DNA of 5,466 nucleotides from DATHWB01 sp041744795 (GTDB lineage: Bacteria; Actinomycetota; Acidimicrobiia; Spongiisociales; ZC4RG35): positions 1-5,466 of the forward strand of contig JBGTKD010000077.1 of assembly GCA_041744795.1 (NCBI GenBank), read 5' to 3'. Below are positions 1 to 4,992 of the stretch, in pieces. The position numbers were made by a program, and so were the translations under genes. Below the pieces are notes generated by a model. That model was not told the DNA's origin and made no database searches. It saw only the letters and a list, made by a program, of their open reading frames with translations. Numbering within the stretch: the stretch's first letter is position 1; the number at the start of each line of letters is the position of its first letter.

Positions 1-738
1 AGCACTGTAGGTCTCGTTGTAGGAACTGAACCGGGCGACGTAGAACCGGAAACCAACAGAGACCACCAGCCAACCCACCACGGCGAAGAGGGCTCCCGGT
101 GTCACCCACTTCCATTCCGGGTCGTCTCGATCGGGGGCATACCGGTAGAGCGCAGCGAAGACGGCAATGCCGCCTGCAACGATGAGAGCCACGGCCACGA
201 CGACCAGTGGGCCGCTGAGAACCCGAAGGGTGAGCTCTGCGGTGATGGCGAAAGCGACGAACCCGAAGATGAAGCCGATCGCCATGAGACGCCGTTTCCA
301 GAACGGTCGGTCGTCGGTGTCCTCGCTGTAGGCGATGTTGGTTGCCTCCATCAGATGAGTCATGCCCGACGACGCCGACCACAGGGCCAACACGATGCTC
401 ACCAGCATGGCCAGTCCGAGCGCGTTCGGGCTGGAGCCGGTCACCGATTCGAGTTGTTGCTCGACCAAGTCGGCGACCGCGCGGGGTGCGGCGCCTCGGA
501 TTCGGTCACCTACTGATGCGATTTCGGAAGGATCGGCTACCAGCCCGTAGATCGAGACTGCTGCTGCCAGCGTTGGGACTAGGGCGACGAAACCGAAGAA
601 CGCCACTCCACCTGCGGTCAGGGTGACGTGGTCCTCGCCGAATTGGTCTTTGACTCTGAGCGCGATGCCGCGCCAGCCCTGCAATGGAATCTCGATCGGC
701 GACTCGGCGTCACGGCCTCGGCTATCGGCATCGGTCAT
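1..738 (-). CDS. YihY/BrkB-family integral membrane protein, C-terminus beyond window
   Basis: This frame is open from an ATG at 738 to the window edge (246 codons, no stop). It was found by translating the reverse complement. The protein starts MTDADSRGRD. A first membrane segment lies at about residues 40-67 (LTAGGVAFFGFVALVPTLAA) followed by SIYGLVADP, the usual N-terminal signature of the YihY/virulence factor BrkB family. Further hydrophobic segments lie near 107-124, 151-170, 178-197 and 215-234. ALWSASSGMTHLMEATNIAY (118-137) and RYAPDRDDPEWKWVTPGA (199-216) are also family-like. The family is an inner-membrane protein group of poorly defined transport or permease-like function; the link to RNase BN is historical and not supported. 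The frame stays open upstream of the ATG, but family alignment favours the ATG. The Shine-Dalgarno is weak (GAGAAG about 11 nt upstream). Its upstream region abuts an insertion-sequence relic, so its native promoter may have been altered. Confidence 0.9.
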   Translation of the reverse strand, partial: MTDADSRGRDAESPIEIPLQGWRGIALRVKDQFGEDHVTLTAGGVAFFGFVALVPTLAAAVSIYGLVADPSEIASVGDRIRGAAPRAVADLVEQQLESVTGSSPNALGLAMLVSIVLALWSASSGMTHLMEATNIAYSEDTDDRPFWKRRLMAIGFIFGFVAFAITAELTLRVLSGPLVVVAVALIVAGGIAVFAALYRYAPDRDDPEWKWVTPGALFAVVGWLVVSVGFRFYVARFSSYNETYSA

Positions 739-805
739 AGGACCAACATCTTCTCGGGCAAGGAGTCGGGGCCTCCGTCGCACCTCGGCCCAGTTGTTGG
801 CATTC

Positions 806-820
806 TGAACGGGCCGGTCG
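806..820. repeat. possible terminal inverted repeat of an IS3-family element
   Basis: The plus strand begins TGAACGGGCCGGTCG just beyond the transposase stop codon. Many actinobacterial IS3-family elements begin TGAAC followed by a C/G-rich run, and the end of such an element would be expected within a few tens of bases of the transposase stop. The matching other end was not found in the window, so this is only a plausible outer boundary of the decayed element. Confidence 0.3.
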
Positions 821-826
821 TTTGCA

Positions 827-1011
827 TCAGGTCCAGGTGGGTGTTTGGACTTGATGTTCGGTTCGCGGCCGAGCGTAGCAGTCGGCCTCGAACTCGGCGG
901 GTGGGATGTCGTCGAGCTCGCTGTGGAGGCGGCGGTTGTTGAACCAGTCGGGTAGGCGAGCGTCGCCAACTCGACGCGCTCGGCGTTGCGCCAGGGTGTG
1001 GGGGTCGAATA
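827..1011 (-). pseudogene. IS3-family transposase (OrfB), C-terminal remnant with a frameshift
   Basis: Only the last part of the DDE integrase-type transposase of the IS3 family remains. In one minus frame (about 952-996) it reads PWRNAERVELATLAY. It continues in another frame (827-949) as DWFNNRRLHSELDDIPPAEF and EADCYARPRTEHQ, ending at a TGA at 829-827. This is the well-known C-terminal block of these transposases (usually WRNAE..ELATLAYVDWFNNRRLHS). Comparison with that pattern shows one base missing at about 950-951, where two bases (GG on plus) stand in place of a valine codon. The catalytic aspartates and the whole N-terminal part are absent. Upstream of about 1000 the resemblance stops; the 1011 boundary is the ATG of the readable segment MQYSTPTPW and is approximate. 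The copy cannot be active. Confidence 0.85.
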
Positions 1012-1026
1012 TTGCATCTTCCCTGG

Positions 1027-1098
1027 TCAGGCTGCGTTTCGGTATTCGTTGATGATGCCGTTGCAGCGGGTTGATTTCACAACCCGAAGTTGACGCCC
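1027..1098 (-). pseudogene. short reading-frame tail, possibly from a mobile-element protein
   Basis: A minus-strand frame ends at TGA (1029-1027) with GRQLRVVKSTRCNGIINEYR followed by NAA. The ending of the form GLINEYxxAA looks to me like the C-terminus of some actinobacterial integrase/transposase proteins, but I am recalling a pattern and not an alignment. No start codon with a ribosome binding site precedes it, and the reading frame upstream is proline-rich and unremarkable. It lies between the IS3 transposase remnant and the Fic/Doc remnant, which fits a zone of decayed accessory DNA. It could equally be chance. Confidence 0.25.
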
Positions 1099-1155
1099 CT
1101 GCACTGGTGGCGGCGCCTCGGGAGCCTCTGTTGGCTGTTGGTCGAGTGAGCGGGT

Positions 1156-1344
1156 CTACGTCGGCGGACCGACGGCACCGGTGTGTGCCCTACGGCGCGT
1201 CAATGCTGGATAGAACTCCACCCCTCCGAATTCCGGCTGGCGAGCGTGAAGCGCCGAGTCGAGGAGGTCCAGACGGCTGCTTCGTGCCAGCATTCGGGCG
1301 GGCGTACCAGTCACGACTTCGGCCGCGGTCAATGCTTCGGCCAA
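1156..1344 (-). pseudogene. Fic/Doc-family toxin, N-terminal remnant
   Basis: The readable segment begins LAEALTAAEVVTGTP, continues with RLDLLDSALHARQPEFGG and VEFYPAL, and ends at a TAG (1158-1156). This matches the N-terminal half of actinobacterial Fic/Doc ('death on curing') proteins, in which the pattern SALHAP..GFGG.E.YP precedes the catalytic loop. In that family the core HPxxDGNKR loop, which performs AMP or phosphate transfer to target proteins, follows roughly 15-25 residues after the YP. Here the sequence diverges after YPALTRR and hits a stop, so the catalytic loop is missing. The first residue shown is a TTG with no ribosome binding site, and upstream codons do not look like the family. 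No Phd-like antitoxin gene is recognisable beside it. I infer a dead toxin gene fragment. Confidence 0.6.
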
Positions 1345-1523
1345 CCCGTTCCTCGGCGATCTGCTGGCGTCCGCGCTCCCTCTTCGCGGCGAACGCCCGT
1401 AATGGTGGGCGTCACCGAAGCGCTCGCGGCGATCTGGTCTTCGGACCTATCTCACCAGCAGCGTTCGCCACACCGCGGCGAACTCGTCCCACGGCATCAC
1501 CCGGCGACCGCATCAGCTGCGCG
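1345..1523. other. sequence without a recognisable gene, downstream of the hydrolase
   Basis: I see no convincing coding sequence on either strand here. Short frames exist but none has a family resemblance, a start with a ribosome binding site, or a clear protein-like composition. The stretch contains the hairpin at 1463-1483 and a weaker 6-bp inverted repeat (ACGCCC at 1393-1398, GGGCGT at 1407-1412). It may be further decay of the gene whose fragment lies at 1156-1344, or of its lost antitoxin partner. Confidence 0.4.
1463..1483. terminator. hairpin downstream of the hydrolase, possible transcription end
   Basis: GTTCGCC (1463-1469) and GGCGAAC (1477-1483) form a perfect 7-bp inverted repeat around a 7-nt loop, about 40 nt beyond the hydrolase stop codon on the minus strand. 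There is no U-rich tract after it, so it is not a textbook intrinsic terminator. Actinobacterial terminators often lack the U tract, hence the low but non-zero confidence. Confidence 0.3.
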
Positions 1524-2264
1524 TCACGGGTGGTCATCTATCGCATCGATCAACAACTCCGCGATGCGTTCGGGTTGCTCACGGAAGGTCCCGTGATCAG
1601 TGTGGATCTCGAAGACCCGGGCGCCGATCGACGCCGCCATCGCACGCTGGGAGTCGGGTGGTACGAGAGTGTCAAGGGTGGTCAAGACGTAGCCGGGTCG
1701 GCGAGTGATGTCGAGATCGCCACGCCATTTCTCACGCAACACGGCGATGCCCTGCGGACGCTGCGTCCGCTCGAGTTCCCTGCGGGCAGCATCTTGCAGC
1801 GACGGTTCCAAACCGGCCACGTACGCCTCGACGTTCAGCGCGCACAGGCCGGGGCCGGCGGTCACGATCAGTCCATCGAACGCTGCGAGCCCCGCCTCCT
1901 CGTCCTGTCCCTCGAAGGGGTCACCGCCCACGAACAGATCGATCACCGATGCGCCCGATTGCGGAATCCAGGCCGCTATGTACACGACCGGCAGGGCCGG
2001 GTACTCGATGGCCACCCGTGTAGCGGTGAAGCCGCCAAACGAGTAGCCGACGAGCACGACGTCACTCAGATCATCTGGCAGCACGGCGCGCACGGCATCT
2101 GCGTACTGGTCCAGGGTCGCGTCTGCGTCTTCACATGGCAGGTCGACGACGATGACCGCGTGGCCTGCGGCCTCGAGTGGCGCTAGTATCGGCTGAATGA
2201 TCGCCGGTGTGTCCCACGCTCCGGGCACGATGACGAAAGTCTTGGTTCGGGTGGCTGCCTGCAC
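1524..2264 (-). CDS. alpha/beta-fold hydrolase (esterase-like)
   Basis: A complete 246-residue cytoplasmic alpha/beta hydrolase with no signal peptide. The GTG start at 2264 is chosen because AAGGAG ends 6 nt before it and the protein then opens directly with strand 1 (TKTFVIVPGAW, residues 7-17; oxyanion-hole region). The frame stays open upstream, but that extension is basic and unlike a protein. VVLVGYSFGG (69-78) holds the nucleophile Ser75 in a GxSxG motif. TTLDTLVPP (195-203) gives the probable acid Asp198, and HTDHGTFREQPERIAELL (221-238) gives the base His224. Length and motif order match small carboxylesterase-like members related to plant methyl-esterase/hydroxynitrile lyase folds. 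The triad is complete, so activity is likely, but the substrate cannot be inferred. It stands alone: a 466-nt gap separates it from the upstream gene and relics lie downstream. Confidence 0.92.
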   Translation of the reverse strand: MQAATRTKTFVIVPGAWDTPAIIQPILAPLEAAGHAVIVVDLPCEDADATLDQYADAVRAVLPDDLSDVVLVGYSFGGFTATRVAIEYPALPVVYIAAWIPQSGASVIDLFVGGDPFEGQDEEAGLAAFDGLIVTAGPGLCALNVEAYVAGLEPSLQDAARRELERTQRPQGIAVLREKWRGDLDITRRPGYVLTTLDTLVPPDSQRAMAASIGARVFEIHTDHGTFREQPERIAELLIDAIDDHP

Positions 2265-2270
2265 GCATCG

Positions 2271-2276
2271 CTCCTT
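2271..2276 (-). promoter_or_regulatory. Shine-Dalgarno AAGGAG of the hydrolase gene
   Basis: On the minus strand AAGGAG precedes the GTG at 2264 with a 6-nt spacer (CGATGC). The spacer contains an ATG, but that ATG is in another frame with no protein-like product. This site decides the start of the hydrolase. Confidence 0.8.
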
Positions 2277-2452
2277 CGGGTCTGCCAGTGGTGGCGCACA
2301 TCGTCGCATGGAATCGCGCGACGTGAGATTGCGGTCGAGTCGCGCATGGCAAGAGCGCCGCAAGCCGTTCGATGGCGGCCAGGCGACGCCACATGTCGGC
2401 CCAAGCGTGGCCCACGCTGATCTGGATGACGGAACACCCGGTTCCGCACAGT

Positions 2453-2533
2453 ATCGGAGCTACGGAAATGGCTGGAGACAGCCGGATCGGGAATCCTCCC
2501 AGAACAGGGGGAGAGAGTCCTCTCTCCGACACC
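2453..2533 (+). pseudogene. tRNA-like sequence, possible degenerate tRNA or its 3' end
   Basis: Reading the plus strand, 2507-2523 can form a 5-bp T-stem (GGGGG with CCTCT, including two G-U pairs) around the 7-nt loop AGAGAGT. It is followed by CTCCGAC (2524-2530) and ACC, as at the 3' end of a tRNA. TCGGAG at 2454-2459 can pair with CTCCGA at 2524-2529 as an acceptor stem closing a roughly 79-nt unit. A functional T-loop should read TTC followed by a purine and A; here TTC is replaced by AGA while the rest (GAGT) fits. The stretch GGAAATGGC at 2464-2472 recalls a tRNA-Leu D-loop, but no clean D-arm or anticodon arm can be drawn. The antisense frame reads SERGLSPP, close to the SEGGLEPP seen in antisense translations of tRNA-Leu. 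I therefore regard it as a possible tRNA relic or attachment-site remnant, not a working tRNA. Confidence 0.3.
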
Positions 2534-2535
2534 GA

Positions 2536-2561
2536 AGAAACCCCTGTCACCAGGGGTTTCT
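2536..2561. terminator. strong 11-bp hairpin, probable intrinsic terminator
   Basis: AGAAACCCCTG (2536-2546) and CAGGGGTTTCT (2551-2561) are exact inverted repeats around the loop TCAC. The stem is G/C-rich near the loop with an A-run/T-run at its base. On the minus strand it is followed by TCGG, so the T tract is the TTTCTT at the stem base. It could end transcription of the membrane-protein gene (stop at 2731) on the minus strand. It could equally work on the plus strand just after the tRNA-like element, where such hairpins commonly sit. Confidence 0.6.
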
Positions 2562-2587
2562 GGCTGCTGTCGTATGTCAGGGGCTCC

Positions 2588-2599
2588 GAGTCCGGACTC
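2588..2599. repeat. 12-bp perfect palindrome
   Basis: GAGTCCGGACTC is its own reverse complement. With no loop it is a better candidate for a dimeric DNA-binding protein site than for an RNA hairpin. It lies 324 nt upstream of the hydrolase start and beyond the 11-bp hairpin, so a regulatory role for that gene is uncertain. Confidence 0.3.
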
Positions 2600-2730
2600 T
2601 CGTCTCGCAAACTTCTCGCATTCGGTCTCAGCCCGAGATTTCGGACCTCGGCGCGCCAGTCGCTATCCGAGGGTCTTCCGCCGGGCGCAGCGTGACTGGT
2701 CCTGACGTCCATTGCCTCCACCAGCGGGAA

Positions 2731-3676
2731 CTACATGCCGAGCGTCCCCCGCAAACGCCCGATGAGCTGGGGTAGGACCCACGCAGCGGGGAGCGCTAGG
2801 CCGAGCGCAAGCAGCCGCGTTAGCCAATCACGCGACAAGAGCCCGATGGCGACCGCCGCCGTCGCCAACTCAACGACCGCCTGGATCGGCCGGTACGGGA
2901 ACTCGGACCGCAGCCCGTCGGTGACGGCGTACCAGAGCAGCCCGGCGTCGCCGAAGTCGTCGACGTTCCAAAAGGCGCCGACCACCACCAGCCAGATGCC
3001 ACAGGGAAATCGCACCCACGCCGATCCGCCAGGCGCTCCATCGGGTCTCTCGGCCGATCGCCCATCCGCCGACGGCGAGCAGTGCGAACCAGCCTGCCAT
3101 GACCCTCGCAGTGAGCGGCGATAGTTCCCACACCCACAGGCGAGCCAAAAGGTCCGGGGTGAGGAAGCCGACGAGGGAGAGAGCGCCGAACCCGGTGCCG
3201 CCGAACAGCATCCCCGCTCGCGCCGCCAGTGGAACGGTCTTGTCTCCGGGTTCGGGCGTTCCCGGGTCCTCCCGGCGATTTCGCAGCCAGAGGTACGGGA
3301 TCAAGAAGGGGGTGATCACGTATAACCCGAGCCAGAGTTGAAACGGGAAATGGTCCACGTCGAAGCGATCCCAGTGCAGGATCGTGGCGAGGAGCATCGA
3401 ACCGGCAAACGCTGTGATCGGTAAGAACCCGTGCTGCACGCGGTGCCATGGCCTGCCAAGAGCGACCCAAAAGAGCAGGAAACCCCCACCGAGGTAGCCG
3501 GCTCCGATGTAGAGGTTCGACATGTGGGGTCGGATCGCCCAGGCGAACCGTTCACCCGACGCGTCCGGATTGAGATACAGAATGACGAACGCAAGCAGGA
3601 GCACCGGCACGACGGTCGCAGCGACTGCGCGCGTCAAAGGATACGTTCGGTCAGGGTGTGGCGGGCATCGTGGCAT
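2731..3676 (-). pseudogene. multi-pass membrane protein of unknown function, one frameshift
   Basis: Two overlapping minus frames make one protein of about 315 residues. The first runs from ATG 3676 (MPRCPPHPDRTYPL) through hydrophobic segments: VVPVLLLAFVILYL, LYIGAGYLGGGFLLFWVAL, FLPITAFAGSMLLATIL, LWLGLYVITPFLIPYLWL, MLFGGTGFGALSLVGFL, RVMAGWFALLAVGGWAIG. It then reads GVGAISLWHL and loses sense. The second frame picks up with WLVVVGAFWNVDDFGDAG and ends at TAG 2733-2731 with two more hydrophobic stretches. An extra base (or two missing) at about 2985-2998 explains the switch. LHWDRFDVDHFPFQLW, between segments 3 and 4, looks conserved; I recall similar hypothetical proteins in actinobacteria but know no function. 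The start is uncertain: GGGAAGG directly abuts ATG 3676, and TTG 3637 is an alternative. It lies 96 nt below the prenyl synthase and is probably co-transcribed. A real mutation and a sequencing error are both possible. Confidence 0.75.
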
Positions 3677-3772
3677 CCTTCCCGGAAGAACTCAGGCGGA
3701 TTCCAGGACCGGTACCAGAACGCCGGTGGTGCAGCGACGCTCGACCCGCGCTCTCGGCTACCCGCAGGCATC

Positions 3773-4870
3773 CTACGCCAGTGCGCCTTCGATCGTGTCG
3801 GCCGCGGCGAGGACTCTCGCTTCGATCCGTCGGGCGACTCGCACCGCCCACCGCCGCGAGAAGACCGACAGAACGGACGATCCGAGCACTGCGGCTTTCG
3901 AATTGGGTCCCCTCCAGGGTTCGCGGCCGACTCTGACCGCGCACCCCCGGTAATAGCGATCGGTGAACAGCAGCATCAACACGCCGGAGCCCCGCACGGC
4001 GCTCACCGTCGGCAGGCGCAACTCGTCGAGGAGGGTGGCACATGCGGGAACACACCTCAGAGCTCGGACGAGCAACTCCTCTCGGACGGCGCGAATCTGC
4101 TCCCGCACATGGGGATCGGCCGGCGAACATCCGAGGAACGGCTTGAGCGCCGGGTGGTACGCGACGCCGTGCTGCAGGTCTCGTTCCACATCACGTGTGA
4201 CATTTGCCAGTTGCACCAGCTCACTGGCCTTCAGGATGAGTTGAGCGTGCATTTCGGAGATCGGGCTGTGCACCGTGAGGCCCAATGCGAAACGTGCGGG
4301 CTCGCCGATGACGTCGTCACAGTATTCCGCCAGTTGCTCGTCCGTCTCGAGGACCCCACCCTGGTATCGGAACGTCGTGCTCCAGTACTCCATGCTGGCC
4401 GCCATCCGGGTGACGAGCCCTGCAACCTGCGCGCGGTGGCCGTCGGGCAACCTCGCGTACAGTCGATCGACCAATCCGCATCGTTCGATCAGGAGTCTGT
4501 GCACCTCTTCTTGCGGACTCGAAGCGACCGTCTCCAGCTGTGGGCTCTCGGACTCCATGTCGCCGGTCGAGAATCGGGTCGCGAACCACCGCAGGCCGAC
4601 AATCCTCTGCTCCTGGTCGGGGACCAGGTCTTCGAGAGTGTCGAGCATCCGCGCGTAGAGATAGCCGACACGGGCGGCGCGAGCGGGGGCTTCGGGAAGC
4701 ATCACGATGCTTGCGGCGAACGAACGCGCCACATGCGGGAGGACTGCCCACCCAAAGCGTTCCGGGTCATCGATCGACCTCAGGCGAGCCAGATCGGGGT
4801 TGCGGCGGTCGAGCAGGGTCCCGTTCGCCAGCAGTAAGGCCCGCAGCATGAAGAACGGCAAAGCACGCAC
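3773..4870 (-). CDS. squalene/phytoene synthase-family enzyme (head-to-head prenyl synthase-like)
   Basis: A complete protein of 365 residues, soluble and all-helical in character, of the trans-isoprenyl diphosphate synthase family that joins two prenyl diphosphates head to head (squalene, phytoene, or the HpnC/HpnD reactions). RSFAASIVMLP (49-59) is the usual N-terminal substrate-binding block. YLYARMLDTLEDL (70-82) carries the first Mg-binding motif, D77-TLE-D81. YCDDVIGEPARFALGL (183-198) matches the middle helix. QLANVTRDVERDLQHGVAYHP (220-240) carries N223, D227 and D231, the second Asp motif, followed by G..Y.P. The second motif reads DVERD and not the common DxxED, so the acidic residue sits one place earlier. 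The start is GTG 4870, directly after an in-frame TGA; ATG 4849 is an alternative, and neither has a good Shine-Dalgarno. Membrane-protein genes flank it on both sides, but no desaturase, cyclase or other terpene gene is visible. The product is therefore unknown. Confidence 0.88.
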   Translation of the reverse strand: MRALPFFMLRALLLANGTLLDRRNPDLARLRSIDDPERFGWAVLPHVARSFAASIVMLPEAPARAARVGYLYARMLDTLEDLVPDQEQRIVGLRWFATRFSTGDMESESPQLETVASSPQEEVHRLLIERCGLVDRLYARLPDGHRAQVAGLVTRMAASMEYWSTTFRYQGGVLETDEQLAEYCDDVIGEPARFALGLTVHSPISEMHAQLILKASELVQLANVTRDVERDLQHGVAYHPALKPFLGCSPADPHVREQIRAVREELLVRALRCVPACATLLDELRLPTVSAVRGSGVLMLLFTDRYYRGCAVRVGREPWRGPNSKAAVLGSSVLSVFSRRWAVRVARRIEARVLAAADTIEGALA

Positions 4871-4992
4871 GGCTCAACGGTACCGACGGCGAGGTCGCAA
4901 GCGTAGACAGCGACCCTAGCCGGGACAGATCGAACAGCTCCGAGTAAACGTCTCCCGCCAATCGCCCGCCTTCCGCCTGGGCACAGCGCGGT

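Larger units (their letters stand above)
2265..2730. other. 466-nt intergenic region with tRNA-like and hairpin structure
   Basis: No gene is supported between the hydrolase start and the stop of the upstream membrane-protein gene. A minus-strand frame of 196 codons (2131-2721) crosses it but overlaps the hydrolase out of frame and has a composition unlike a protein. The region instead holds several inverted repeats in a row: GGCTG/CAGCC with a GAGA tetraloop (2470-2483), GGGA/TCCC (2489-2500), GGAGAGA/TCTCTCC (2510-2527), an 11-bp hairpin (2536-2561), and a 12-bp palindrome (2588-2599). The hydrolase promoter must lie here, but I could not pick out convincing -35 and -10 boxes. Confidence 0.6.

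Noticed and set aside
1071..2186. Long plus-strand open frame of 371 codons
   Set aside because: It lies antisense to the hydrolase, which has a complete catalytic triad and a ribosome binding site. The plus-strand product is rich in Arg/Pro/Ser/Gly with no family pattern, typical of a high-GC shadow frame.
2265..2363. Upstream extension of the hydrolase to an earlier start (33 extra residues)
   Set aside because: The extension (MRRSCHARLDRNLTSRD...) is not protein-like and precedes the AAGGAG motif that fits the GTG at 2264. Hydrolases of this type begin just before the first beta strand.
2507..2540. Glycine riboswitch-like core (GGAGAGA ... CACCGAAG)
   Set aside because: Short matches to the conserved core are present, but the matching GGCAA and CTCTCAGG elements are missing and no plus-strand gene follows.
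2131..2721. Minus-strand open frame of 196 codons over the intergenic region
   Set aside because: It overlaps the hydrolase out of frame and reads through the hairpins and the tRNA-like stretch. The product has no domain-like pattern, and its ATG has no convincing ribosome binding site.
3431..4837. Long plus-strand open frame of 468 codons
   Set aside because: It is antisense to the prenyl synthase and runs into the membrane-protein gene. The composition is low-complexity and polar with no recognisable domain.
4871..4992. Promoter boxes upstream of the prenyl synthase (TTTACT and TAGGGT on the minus strand)
   Set aside because: The spacing between the boxes is about 24 nt, too long for a standard sigma-70-type promoter, and no better pair was found.
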